NCBI RefSeq assembly: GCF_024679245.1
Contig: NC_090172.1
Span: 40,226,653-40,290,652 of the forward strand
Direction: 5' to 3'
Length of the DNA stretch: 64,000 nucleotides
Source of the DNA: Pseudorasbora parva
Taxonomy: Eukaryota; Chordata; Actinopteri; Cypriniformes; Gobionidae
Shown: one piece after another, positions 49,900-62,085 of the stretch
How positions within the stretch are numbered: position 1 is the stretch's first letter
How the letters are laid out: each line of letters opens with the position of its first letter
Position numbers and translations under genes: made by a program
Notes under the pieces: generated by a model
The model's database searches: none
What the model was told of the DNA's origin: nothing
Seen by the model: only the letters and a program-made list of their open reading frames with translations

Positions 49900-52711
49900 A
49901 GGGTCCCATGGCCAATGCCTAGCTTCCTACCAAAACTCTGTGGGTTCTAGCCAGGATATCACATGGATTGGAGTCTGTTTTTTGAAACCTTCGATTGTTA
50001 TTAGAGGATGCTGTACGCCAGACTTATTTGTTTACTCACAGGTCTGTATTGCAGTTGCATGAAAGTGAGACCTTTTTGGGAAAAAATTGATTGTTATTGA
50101 AAGAATATTTAGTGAGGCCAGTAGGGTGTTTTCAAACTAGCAGAATATGTGGGAGAGAGTTGCTATAGTTTGAATACACTGTATTGCAATATAGGTGGTA
50201 GCTCATTCTGAGGGGAATTATGAGCCTCTCAGAATTTGCTTCCTTTCCTTATGGACTGTTTTTTCAAGCCAGAACACTTCTGTTCTACTGTAGCTTTCCA
50301 TGACCAAAGCCTAGCTTCCCACCGAAACTGTGTGGGTTCTAGCCAGGATGTCACGTGGATTGGAGTCTGTTTTTTGAAACCCTCGATTGTTATTAGAGGA
50401 TGCTGTACACCAGACTTATTTGTTTACTCACAGGTCTGTATTGCAGTTGCATGAAAGTGAGACCTTTTTGGAAAAAAATTGATTGTTATTGAAAGATCAT
50501 TTAGTGAGGCCAGTAGGGTGTTTTCAAACTAGCAGAATATATGGAAGAGAGTTGCTATAGTTTGAATACGCTGTAATGCAATACAGGTGGTAGCTCATTC
50601 TGAGGGGCATTTTGAGCCCCTCAGAATTTGCTGCCTTTCCATATGGACCGTTTTATCAAGCAACAAAACATCTCTTCTGCTGTAGGGTCCCATGGCCAAT
50701 GCCTAGCTTCCTACCAAAACTCTGTGGGTTCTTGCCAGGATATCACGTGGATTGGAGTCTGTTTTTTGAAACCCTCGATTGTTATTAGAGGATGCTGTAG
50801 GTACGCCAGACTTATTTGTTTACTCACAGGTCTGTTTTGCAGTTGCATGAAAGTGAGACCTTTTTGGAAAAAAAATGATTGTTATTGAAAGATTATTTAG
50901 TGAGGCCAGTAGGGTGTTTTCAAACTAGCAGAATATGTGGGAGAGAGTTGCTAAAGTTTGAATACACTGTAATGCAATACAGATGGTAGCTCATTCTGAG
51001 GGGGATTTTGAGCCCCTCAGAATTTGCTGCCTTTCCATATGGACCTTTTTATTAAGCTACAATACATCTGTTCTACTGTAGGGTCCCATGGCCAAAGCCT
51101 AGCTTCCTACCAAAACGATGAGGGTTCTAGCCAGGATGTAACTTGAATTTTTAACGTTTTTTTGAAACACTAAATTTTGTATTAGAGGATGTTTTAGGTA
51201 GGCAAGGCTTAGTAGTTTACTCACAAGTATGTAGAGTTACATGAAAGTGAGACCTTTTTGGAAAAAAATTGATTGTTATTGAAAGATTATTTAGTGAGGC
51301 CAGTAGGGTGTTTTCAAACTAGCAGAATATGTGGGAGAGATTTGCCATAGTTTGAATACACTGTAATGCAATACAGGTGGTAGCTCATTCTGAGGGGCAT
51401 TATGAGCCTCTCAGAATTTGCTTCCTTTCCTTATGGACTGTTTTTTCAAGCCAGAACACGTCTGTTCTACTGTAGCTTTCCATGACCAAAGCCTAGCTTC
51501 CCACCGAAACTGTGTGGGTTCTAGCCAGGATGTCACGTGGATTGGAGTCTGTTTTTTGAAACCCTCGATTGTTATTAGAGGATGCTGTACGCCAGACTTA
51601 TTTGTTTACTCACAGGTCTGTATTGCAGTTGCATGAAAGTGAGACCTTTTTGGAAAAAAATTGATTGTTATTGAAAGATTATTTAGTGAGGCCAGTAGGG
51701 TGTTTTCAAACTAGCAGAATATGTGGGAGAGAGTTGCTAAAGTTTGAATACACTGTAATGCAATACAGATGGTAGCTCATTCTGAGGGGCATTTTGAGCC
51801 CCTCAGAATTTGCTGCCTTTCCATATGGACCTTTTTATTAAGCTACAATACATCTGTTCTACTGTAGGGTCCCATGGCCAAAGCCTAGCTTCCTACCAAA
51901 ACTCTGTGGGTTCTTGCCAGGATATCACGTGGATTGGAGTCTGTTTTTTGAAACCCTCGATTGTTATTAGAGGATGCTGTAGGTACGCCAGACTTATTTG
52001 TTTACTCACAGGTCTGTTTTGCAGTTGCATGAAAGTGAGACCTTTTTGGAAAAAAAATGATTGTTATTAAAAGATTATTTAGTGAGGCCAGTAGAGTGTT
52101 TTCAAACTAGCAGAATATGTGGGAGAGATGTGCTATAGTTTGAATACACTGTAATGCAATACAGTGGGTAGCTCATTCTGAGGGGCATTATGAGCCTCTC
52201 AGAATTTGCTTCCTTTCCTTATGGACTGTTTTTTCAAGCCAGAACACTCCTGTTCTACTGTAGCTTTCCATGACCAAAGCCTAGCTTCCCACCGAAACTG
52301 TGTGGGTTCTAGCCAGGATGTCACGTGGATTGGAGTCTGTTTTTTGAAACCCTCGATTGTTATTAGAGGATGCTGTACGCCAGACTTATTTGTTTACTCA
52401 CAGGTCTGTATTGCAGTTGCATGAAAGTGAGACCTTTTTGGAAAAAAATTGATTGTTATTGAAAGATTATTTAGTGAGGCCAGTAGGGTGTTTTCAAACT
52501 AGCAGAATATATGGAAGAGAGTTGCTACAGTTTGAATACGCTGTAATGCAATACAGGTGGTAGCTCATTCTGAGGGGCATTTTGAGCCCCTCAGAATTTG
52601 CTGCCTTTCCATATGGACCGTTTTATCAAGCAACAAAACATCTCTTCTACTGTAGGGTCCCATGGCCAATGCCTAGCTTCCTACCAAAACTCTGTGGGTT
52701 CTAGCCAGGAT
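49900..52711. repeat. Segmental duplicate of 53832-56643 (offset 3,932 bp), copy 1
   Basis: Shared private markers are 'tcacatggattg', 'ttgggaaaaaattg', 'agaatatttag', 'agatcatttag', 'agggggattttg', 'aaattttgtattag', 'ggcaaggctt' and 'ttgctaaagtttg'. The copies differ at scattered single bases, for example 'ctacagttt' against 'ctttagttt' and 'gatgagggttc' against 'gatgtgggttc'. The right end is where 'ccaggatatc' and 'ccaggatgta' part. Confidence 0.85.
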
Positions 52712-53831
52712 ATCACGTGGATTGGAGTCTGTTTTTTGAAACCCTCGATTGTTATTTGAGGATGCTGTACGCCAGACTTATTTGTTTACTCACAGGTCTG
52801 TATTGCAGTTGCATGAAAGTGAGACCTTTTTGGAAAAAAATTGATTGTTATTGAAAGATTATTTAGTGAGGCCAGTAGGGTGTTTTCAAACTAGCAGAAT
52901 ATATGGAAGAGAGTTGCTATAGTTTGAATACGCTGTAATGCAATACAGGTGGTAGCTCATTCTGAGGGGCATTTTGAGCCCCTCAGAATTTGCTGCCTTT
53001 CCATATGGACCGTTTTATCAAGCAACAAAACATCTCTTCTACTGTAGGGTCCCATGGCCAATGCCTAGCTTCCTACCAAAACTCTGTGGGTTCTAGCCAG
53101 GATATCACGTGGATTGCAGTCTTTTTTTTGAAACCCTCGATTGTTATTTGAGGATGCTGTACGCCAGACTTATTTGTTTACTCACAGGTCTGTATTGCAG
53201 TTGCATGAAAGTGAGACCTTTTTGGAAAAAAATTGATTGTTATTGAAAGATTATTTAGTGAGGCCAGTAGGGTGTTTTCAAACTAGCAGAATATGTGGGA
53301 GAGATTTGCTATAGTTTGAATACACTGTAATGCAATACAGGTGGTAGCTCATTCTGAGGGGCATTTTGAGCCCCTCAGAATTTGCTGCCTTTCCATATGG
53401 ACCGTTTTATCAAGCTACAAAACATCTCTTCTACTGTATGGTCCCATGGCCAAAGCCTAGCTTCCTACCAAAACGATGTGGGTTCAAGCCAGGATGTAAC
53501 TTGAATTTTTAACGTTTTATTTGAAACACTAAATTTTTATTAGAGGATGTTTTAGGTAGGCCAGGCTTAGTAGTTTACTCACAAGTATGTAGAGTTACAT
53601 GAAAATGAGGCATTTTTGGAAAAAAATTGATTGCTATTGAAAGATTATTTATTGAGGCCAGTTGGGTGTTTTCAAACTAGCAGAATATATGGAAGAGAGT
53701 TGCTATAGTTTGAATACGCTGTAATGCAATACAGGTGGTAGCTCATTCTGAGGGGCATTTTGAGCCCCTCAGAATTTGCTGCCTTTCCATATGGACCGTT
53801 TTATCAAGCAACAAAACATCTCTTCTACTGT

Positions 53832-56643
53832 AGGGTCCCATGGCCAATGCCTAGCTTCCTACCAAAACTCTGTGGGTTCTAGCCAGGATATCACATGGAT
53901 TGGAGTCTGTTTTTTGAAACCTTCGATTGTTATTAGAGGATGCTGTACGCCAGACTTATTTGTTTACTCACAGGTCTGTATTGCAGTTGCATGAAAGTGA
54001 GACCTTTTTGGGAAAAAATTGATTGTTATTGAAAGAATATTTAGTGAGGCCAGTAGGGTGTTTTCAAACTAGCAGAATATGTGGGAGAGAGTTGCTTTAG
54101 TTTGAATACACTGTATTGCAATATAGGTGGTAGCTCATTCTGAGGGGAATTATGAGCCTCTCAGAATTTGCTTCCTTTCCTTATGGACTGTTTTTTCAAG
54201 CCAGAACACTTCTGTTCTACTGTAGCTTTCCATGACCAAAGCCTAGCTTCCCACCGAAACTGTGTGGGTTCTAGCCAGGATGTCACGTGGATTGGAGTCT
54301 GTTTTTTGAAACCCTCGATTGTTATTAGAGGATGCTGTACGCCAGACTTATTTGTTTACTCACAGGTCTGTATTGCAGTTGCATGAAAGTGAGACCTTTT
54401 TGGAAAAAAATTGATTGTTATTGAAAGATCATTTAGTGAGGCCAGTAGGGTGTTTTCAAACTAGCAGAATATATGGAAGAGAGTTGCTATAGTTTGAATA
54501 CGCTGTAATGCAATACAGGTGGTAGCTCATTCTGAGGGGCATTTTGAGCCCCTCAGAATTTGCTGCCTTTCCATATGGACCGTTTTATCAAGCAACAAAA
54601 CATCTCTTCTGCTGTAGGGTCCCATGGCCAATGCCTAGCTTCCTACCAAAACGATGTGGGTTCTTGCCAGGATATCACGTGGATTGGAGTCTGTTTTTTG
54701 AAACCCTCGATTGTTATTAGAGGATGCTGTAGGTACGCCAGACTTATTTGTTTACTCACAGGTCTGTTTTGCAGTTGCATGAAAGTGAGACCTCTTTGGA
54801 AAAAAAATGATTGTTATTGAAAGATTATTTAGTGAGGCCAGTAGGGTGTTTTCAAACTAGCAGAATATGTGGGAGAGAGTTGCTAAAGTTTGAATACACT
54901 GTAATGCAATACAGATGGTAGCTCATTCTGAGGGGGATTTTGAGCCCCTCAGAATTTGCTGCCTTTCCATATGGACCTTTTTATTAAGCTACAATACATC
55001 TGTTCTACTGTAGGGTCCCATGGCCAAAGCCTAGCTTCCTACCAAAACGATGTGGGTTCTAGCCAGGATGTAACTTGAATTTTTAACGTTTTTTTGAAAC
55101 ACTAAATTTTGTATTAGAGGATGTTTTAGGTAGGCAAGGCTTAGTAGTTTACTCACAAGTATGTAGAGTTACATGAAAGTGAGACCTTTTTGGAAAAAAA
55201 TTGATTGTTATTGAAAGATTATTTAGTGAGGCCAGTAGGGTGTTTTCAAACTAGCAGAATATGTGGGAGAGATTTGCCATAGTTTGAATACACTGTAATG
55301 CAATACAGGTGGTAGCTCATTCTGAGGGGCATTATGAGCCTCTCAGAATTTGCTTCCTTTCCTTATGGACTGTTTTTTCAAGCCAGAACACGTCTGTTCT
55401 ACTGTAGCTTTCCATGACCAAAGCCTAGCTTCCCACCGAAACTGTGTGGGTTCTAGCCAGGATGTCACGTGGATTGGAGTCTGTTTTTTGAAACCCTCGA
55501 TTGTTATTAGAGGATGCTGTACGCCAGACTTATTTGTTTACTCACAGGTCTGTATTGCAGTTGCATGAAAGTGAGACCTTTTTGGAAAAAAATTGATTGT
55601 TATTGAAAGATTATTTAGTGAGGCCAGTAGGGTGTTTTCAAACTAGCAGAATATGTGGGAGAGAGTTGCTAAAGTTTGAATACACTGTAATGCAATACAG
55701 ATGGAAGCTCATTCTGAGGGGCATTTTGAGCCCCTCAGAATTTGCTGCCTTTCCATATGGACCTTTTTATTAAGCTACAATACATCTGTTCTACTGTAGG
55801 GTCCCATGGCCAAAGCCTAGCTTCCTACCAAAACTCTGTGGGTTCTTGCCAGGATATCATGTGGATTGGAGTCTGTTTTTTGAAACCCTCGATTGTTATT
55901 AGAGGATGCTGTAGGTACGCCAGACTTATTTGTTTACTCACAGGTCTGTTTTGCAGTTGCATGAAAGTGAGACCTTTTTGGAAAAAAAATGATTGTTATT
56001 AAAAGATTATTTAGTGAGGCCAGTAGAGTGTTTTCAAACTAGCAGAATATGTGGGAGAGATGTGCTATAGTTTGAATACACTGTAATGCAATACAGTGGG
56101 TAGCTCATTCTGAGGGGCATTATGAGCCTCTCAGAATTTGCTTCCTTTCCTTATGGACTGTTTTTTCAAGCCAGAACACTTCTGTTCTACTGTAGCTTTC
56201 CATGACCAAAGGCTAGCTTCCCACCGAAACTGTGTGGGTTCTAGCCAGGATGTCACGTGGATTGGAGTCTGTTTTTTGAAACCCTCGATTGTTATTAGAG
56301 GATGCTGTACGCCAGACTTATTTGTTTACTCACAGGTCTGTATTGCAGTTGCATGAAAGTGAGACCTTTTTGGAAAAAAATTGATTGTTATTGAAAGATT
56401 ATTTAGTGAGGCCAGTAGGGTGTTTTCAAACTAGCAGAATATATGGAAGAGAGTTGCTTTAGTTTGAATACGCTGTAATGCAATACAGGTGGTAGCTCAT
56501 TCTGAGGGGCATTTTGAGCCCCTCAGAATTTGCTGCCTTTCCATATGGACCGTTTTATCAAGCAACAAAACATCTCTTCTAATGTAGGGTCCCATGGCCA
56601 ATGCCTAGCTTCCTACCAAAACTCTGTGGGTTCTAGCCAGGAT
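53832..56643. repeat. Segmental duplicate of 49900-52711, copy 2
   Basis: Partner of 49900-52711. About 1.1 kb of ordinary monomers separates the copies, so the repeating unit is ~3.93 kb, or ten monomers. Small private changes such as 'cctctttgg' and 'gatggaagctc' are present only here. Confidence 0.85.
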
Positions 56644-58689
56644 GTAACTTGAATTTTTAACGGTTTTTTGAAACACAAAATTTTTTATTAGAGGATGTTT
56701 TAGGTAGGCCAGGCTTAGTAGTTTACTCACAAGTATGTAGAGTTACATGAAAATGAGGCATTTTTGGAAAAAAATTAATTGCTATTGAAAGATTATTTAT
56801 TGAGGCCAGTTGGGTGTTTTCAAACTAGCAGAATATGTGGGAGAGAGTTGCTATAGTTTGAATACACTGTATTGCAATATAGGTGGTAGCTCATTCTGAG
56901 GGGCATTATGAGCCTCTCAGAATTTGCTTCCTTTCCTTATGGACTGTTTTTTCAAGGCAGAACACGTCTGTTCTACTGTAGCTTTCCATGACCAAAGCCT
57001 AGCTTCCCACCGAAACTGTGTGGGTTCTAGCCAGGATGTCACGTGGATTGGAGTCTGTTTTTTGAAACCCTCGATTGTTATTAGAGGATGCTGTACGCCA
57101 GACTTTAATTGTTTACTCACAGGTCTGTATTGCAGTTGCATGAAAGTGAGACCTTTTTGGAAAAAAATTGATTGTTATTGAAAGATTATTTAGTGAGGCC
57201 AGTAGGGTGTTTTCAAACTAGCGGAATATATGGAAGAGAGTTGCTATAGTTTGAATACGCTGTAATGCAATACAGGTGGTAGCTCATTCTGAGGGGCATT
57301 TTGAGCCCCTCAGAATTTGCTGCCTTTCCATATGGACCGTTTTATCAAGCAACAAAACATCTCTTCTACTGTAGGGTCCCATGGCCAATGCCTAGCTTCC
57401 TACCAAAACTCTGTGGGTTCTAGCCAGGATATCACGTGGATTGGAGTCTGTTTTTTGAAACCCTCGATTGTTATTAGAGGATGCTGTATGCCAGACTTAT
57501 TTGTTTACTCACAGGTCTGTATTGCAGTTGCATGAAAGTGAGACCTTTTTGGAAAAAAATTGATTGTTATTGAAAGATTATTTAGTGAGGCCAGTAGGGT
57601 GTTTTCAAACTAGCAGAATATGTGGGAGAGAGTTGCTATAGTTTAAATACACTGTAATGCAATACAGATTGTAGCTCATTCTGAGGGGCATTTTGAGCCC
57701 CTCAGAATTTGCTGCCTTTCCATATGGACCGTTTTATCAAGCTACAATACATCTGTTCTACTGTAGGGTCCCATGGCCAAAGCCTAGCTTCCTACCAAAA
57801 CGATGTGGATTCTAGCCAGGATGTAACTTGAATTTTTAACGTTTTTTTGAAACACTAAATTTTTATTAGAGGATGTTTTAGGTAGGCCAGGCTTAGTAGT
57901 TTACTCACAAGTATGTAGAGTTACATGAAAATGAGGCATTTTTGGAAAAAAATTGATTGCTATTGAAAGATTATTTATTGAGGCCAGTAGGGTGTTTTCA
58001 AACTAGCAGAATATATGGAAGAGAGTTGCTATAGTTTGAATACGCTGTAATGCAATACAGGTGGTAGCTCGTTCTGAGGGGCATTTTGAGCCCCTCAGAA
58101 TTTGCTGCCTTTCCATATGGACCGTTTTATCAAGCAACAAAACATCTCTTCTACTGTAGGGTCCCATGGCCAAAGCCTAGCTTCCTACAAAAACTGTGTG
58201 GGTTCTAGCCAGGATGTAACTTGAATTGTTAATGTGTTTTTGAAACACTAAATTTTTATTAGAGGATGCTTTAGGTAAGCCAGGCTTAGTAGTTTACTCA
58301 CAAGTCTGTAGTAGAGTTACATGAAAGTGAGACCTTTTTGGAAAAAAAATGATTGTTATTGGGAGATTATTTATTGAGGCCAGTTGGGTGTTTTCAAACT
58401 AGCAGAATATATGGAAGAGAGTTGCTATAGTTTGAATACGCTGTAATGCAATACAGGTGGTAGCTCATTCTGAGGGGCATTTTGAGCCCCTTAGAATTTG
58501 CTGCCTTTCCATATGGACCGTTTTATCAAGCAACAAAACATCTGTTCCACTGTGTGGTCCCATGGCCAAAGCCTAGCTTCCTACCAAAACGATGTGGTTT
58601 CAAGCCAGGATGTAACTTGAATTTTTAACGTTTTTTTGAAACACTAAATTTTTATTAGAGGATGTTTTAGGTAGGCCAGGCTTACTAGT

Positions 58690-58720
58690 TTACTCACAAG
58701 TAAAAAAATTGATTGCTATT
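58690..58720. repeat. Monomer with a ~37-bp internal deletion
   Basis: 'ctcacaagta' runs directly into 'aaaaaaattgattgc', missing the segment that in other monomers carries 'tgtagagttacatgaaaatg' and the following bases. This is a private lesion in the right block. Confidence 0.75.
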
Positions 58721-60860
58721 GAAAGATTATTTATTGAGGCCAGTTGGGTGTTTTCAAACTAGCAGAATATGTGGGAGAGAGTTGCTATAGTTTGAATACA
58801 CTGTATTGCAATATAGGTGGTAGCTCATTCTGAGGGGCATTATGAGCCTCTCAGAATTTGCTTCCTTTCCTTATGGACTGTTTTTTTCAAGCCAGAACAC
58901 GTCTGTTCTACTGTAGCTTTCCATGACCAAAGCCTAGCTTCCCACCGAAACTGTGTGGGTTCTAGCCAGGATGTCATGTGGATTGGAGTCTGTTTTTTGA
59001 AACCCTCGATTGTTATTAGAGGATGCTGTACGCCAGACTTATTTGTTTACTCACAGGTCTGTATTGCAGTTGCATGAAAGTGAGACCTGTTTAGAAAAAA
59101 ATTGATTGTTATTGAAAGATTATTTAGTGAGGCCAGTAGGGTGTTTTCAAACTAGCAGAATATATGGAAGAGAGTTGCTTTTTTTTGAATACGCTGTAAT
59201 GCAATACATGTGGTAGCTCATTCTGAGGGGCATTTTGAGCCCCTCAGAATTTGCTGCCTTTCCATATGGACCGTTTTATCAAGCAACAAAACATCTCTTC
59301 TACTGTAGGGTCCCATGGCCAATGCCTAGCTTCCTACCAAAACTCTCTGGGTTCTTGCCAGGATATCACGTGGATTGGAGTCTGTTTTTTAAAACCCTCG
59401 ATTGTTATTAGAGGATGCTGTACGCCAGACTTATTTGTTTACTCACAGGTCTGTATTGCAGTTGCATGAAAGTGAGACCTTTTTGGAAAAAAATTGATTG
59501 TTATTGAAAGATTATTTAGTGAGGCCAGTAGGGTGTTTTCAAACTAGCAGAATATGTGGGAGAGAGTTGCTATAGTTTGAATACACTGTATTGCAATTTG
59601 GTGGTAGCTCATTCTGAGGGGCATTATGAGCCTCTCAGAATTTGCTTCCTTTCCTTATGGACTGTTTTTTCAAGCCAGAACACGTCTGTTCTACTGTAGC
59701 TTTCCATGACCAAAGCCTAGCTTCCCACCGAAACTGTGTGGGTTCTAGCCAGGATGTCACGTGGATTAGAGTCTGTTTTTTGAAACCCTTGATTGTTATT
59801 AGAGGATGCTGTACGCCAGACTTATTTGTTTACTCACAGGTCTTTATTGCAGTTGCATGAAAGTGAGACCTTTTTGGAAAAAAATTGATTGTTATTGAAA
59901 GATTATTTAGTGAGGCCAGTAGGGTGTTTTCAAACTAGCAGAATATGTGGGAGAGATTTGCTATAGTTTGAATACACTGTAATGCAATACAGATGGTAGC
60001 TCATTCTGAGGGGCATTTTGAGCCCCTCAGAATTTGCTGCCTTTCCATATGGACCATTTTATCAAGCAACAAAACATCTCTTCTACTGTAGGGTCCCATG
60101 GCCAATACCTCGCTTCCTACTAAAACTCTGTGGGTTCTAGCCAGGATATCACGTGGATTGGAGTCTGTTTTTTGAAACCCTCGATTGTTATTAGAGGATG
60201 CTGTACGCCAGACTTATTTTTTTACTCACATGTCTGTATTGCAGTTGCATGAAAGTGAGACCTTTTTGGAAAAAAATTGATTGTTATTGAAAGATTATTT
60301 AGTGAGGCCAGTAGGGTGTTTTCAAACTAGCAGAATATATGGAAGAGAGTTGCTATAGTTTGAATACGCTGTAATGAAATACAGGTGGTAGCTCATTCTG
60401 AGGGGCATTTTGAGCCCCTCAGAATTTGCTGCCTTTCCATATGGACCGTTTTATCAAGCTACAATACATCTGTTCTACTGTAGGGTCCCATGGCCAAAGC
60501 CTAGCTTCCTACCAAAACGATGTGGGTTCTAGCCAGGATGTAACTTGAATTTTTAATGTTTTTTTGAAACACTAAATTTTTATTAGAGGATGTTTTAGGT
60601 AGGCCAGGCTTAGTAGTTTACTCACAAGTATGTAGAGTTACATGAAAATGAGGCATTTTTGGAAAAAAAATTATTTCTATTGAAAGATTATTTATTGAGG
60701 CCAGTTGGGTGTTTTCAAACTAGCAGAATATGTGGGAGAGATTTGCTATAGTTTGAATACACTGTAATGCAATACAGGTGGTAGCTCATTCTGAGGGGCA
60801 TTTTGAGCCCCTCAGAATTTGCTGCCTTTCCATATGGACCGTTTTATCAAGCTACAAAAC

Positions 60861-61047
60861 GTCTCAGGTTACGTATGTAACCCTAGTTCCCTGAGGGAAC
60901 GAGACGCTGCGTCGAAACGCTGTGAGAACGCCTCTGCGTTAATGCTTCGTGAAGCGCCTGTAGAACCATTCCATCGGAAAAAAGATCGATCGTCGGCGTG
61001 ATGACGTCATCGACCGCAAGCTATAAAACGTCCGCGAAAACAAACAG
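60861..61047 (-). repeat. DIRS-B 3' terminal repeat (inner border uncertain)
   Basis: The extreme 53 bp (60861-60913) are repeated exactly, inverted, at 61110-61162. They contain the near-palindromes 'ggttac.gtat.gtaacc' and 'gttccct/agggaac'. The partner ITR is outside the window, so the inner limit is a guess. Confidence 0.75.
61002..61028 (+). promoter_or_regulatory. CRE palindrome plus TATA box in the DIRS-B terminal repeat
   Basis: TGACGTCA (61002-61009) lies 12 bp upstream of TATAAAA (61022-61028), oriented into the element. The inverted ITR beyond the window should carry the sense copy. DIRS-A has TGACGTA and TATAAG in the same order, so the arrangement is shared across the two subfamilies. 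Confidence 0.5.
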
Positions 61048-61109
61048 GAACTAACTTCTGATAAAGCCTGAAGTAAGTGATCACGGACACGCTGGGAGTA
61101 TGGCAAAGC

Positions 61110-61209
61110 GACGCAGCGTCTCGTTCCCTCAGGGAACTAGGGTTACATACGTAACCTGAGACGTTCCCTTTCGGGGAACTCGAGCTGCGTCGAAACGCTG
61201 TGAGAACGC
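61110..61209. repeat. DIRS-B internal complementary region with junction GTT
   Basis: 61110-61162 is a perfect 53-bp inverse copy of the element's left end, and 61163-61165 is GTT. 61166-61209 starts 'ccctttcggggaactcgag' and then runs into a copy of ITR sequence shared with ~60906-60932. By analogy with DIRS-A, the second half should be the inverse of the unseen right end. Confidence 0.88.
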
Positions 61210-61269
61210 TTATACCCACATCGCCATAGGACCAAGTGTCTCGTATGTGTGAAGCCGAAGCGCACACGG

Positions 61270-62040
61270 TTACGAGAGAACCTGTGCCCCTACTGTAGAT
61301 GCCAGGTCTAGTTCATAGAACCTGACGAAGGTTAACGGAGACGACCATCCGGCCGCGTTGCAGATATCGTGGAGGGAAGCCCGCCACAAGAGTGCTTTTG
61401 AAGCAGCCATACCCCTGGTTGAATGCGCCCGGACAGCCAGTGGAGACGGCTGCCCGGCCGCTTCATAAGCAAGTGAGATGGCCTCGACCACCCACTTGCT
61501 CATCCTCTGCTTGGATACTGGAGCCCCCTTCTTAGGGGGTCCGAAACAGACAAATAATTGTTCAGATTTTCTCCACAGGGCAGCTCTGTGGACATATGTA
61601 TCCAGTGCCCTCACAGGACACAGCAGATTTAACCTTTCCTGGTCTGACGTCTTAAACGGAGGAGGACAGAAGGCTTGTAGAGTGATGGGGCCCCGTGGGC
61701 TCGTAGGAACCTTGGGGACATAACCCGGCCTGGGATGCAGAAATGCTTTCACCATCCCTGGCGCAAACTCTAGACATGAGGGCCCTACTGTTGCCACGAA
61801 GGAAGCGTGTAATTAGAGGGTGTCTTCCCAAAGACACTCCACCGAAAGGGACGTGGAAGGCACCCAAGGCCGCCACGTACACCTTTATTGTGGAGGGGGT
61901 CAACCCTGCCGAGAACCTTGCCTGCAGGAACTCCAGCACTGTACCAACCGGGCAGTTAACTGGGTCCCACTGGCGTTCTCTGCACCATGCTGAGAAAAGT
62001 CTCCATTTCAAAGCGTACAGCTTCCTTGTGGACGGAGCTC
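61270..62040 (-). pseudogene. DIRS-B tyrosine recombinase (internal deletion, catalytic Arg I region lost)
   Basis: The N-terminal core-binding domain (APSTRKLYALKW to ITRFLRG, about 62040-61797) is in one frame. The C-terminal catalytic domain (61270-61797) is in another, with HSTR at about residues 125-128 of that segment, W151 in AAGWSSP and Tyr161 in FVRFYELD. Compared with DIRS-A, about 63-65 residues are missing at the junction (~61795-61800), including the stretch that carries SLRRVGDLQAL, the first catalytic arginine. A deletion of roughly 190-200 bp that also shifts the frame explains this. The first frame is open upstream to 63691, overlapping RT/RNase H as is typical of DIRS elements. 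This copy cannot encode an active recombinase. Confidence 0.9.
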
Positions 62041-62085
62041 TGGAGTGTAGGATGGTCTCTACGACCTCGGCCGAGAGACCTTCCT

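Larger units (their letters stand above)
37341..60860. repeat. Satellite DNA array, right block (same family)
   Basis: The same monomer family resumes immediately after the DIRS-A element, in the same orientation and register, and runs to the second element. It holds roughly 60 monomers. Here the class with 'gagcctctcagaatttgcttcc' and the class with 'gagcccctcagaatttgctgcc' often alternate. More private substitutions and small indels are visible than in the left block, for example at 41811-41820, 46178, 58701 and 59180. No gene is supported. Both blocks were one array before DIRS-A inserted, since the left flank ends and the right flank restarts within a single monomer. Confidence 0.97.

Noticed and set aside
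1049..60062. Dozens of 60-86 residue open frames repeated across the satellite, all opening with a residue string like LPF.MD.F
   Set aside because: They start at the same TTG of each monomer, not ATG, stop at fixed monomer positions, and recur because the DNA repeats. They have no recognisable domain and are not interrupted independently of the repeat.
1..60860. CRISPR array
   Set aside because: The repeat units are ~392 bp with no short repeat/unique spacer alternation, and the context is eukaryotic.
1..60860. CENP-B box or other named centromere motif in the satellite
   Set aside because: I looked for a CENP-B-box-like core in the monomer and saw none, so centromere identity cannot be claimed.
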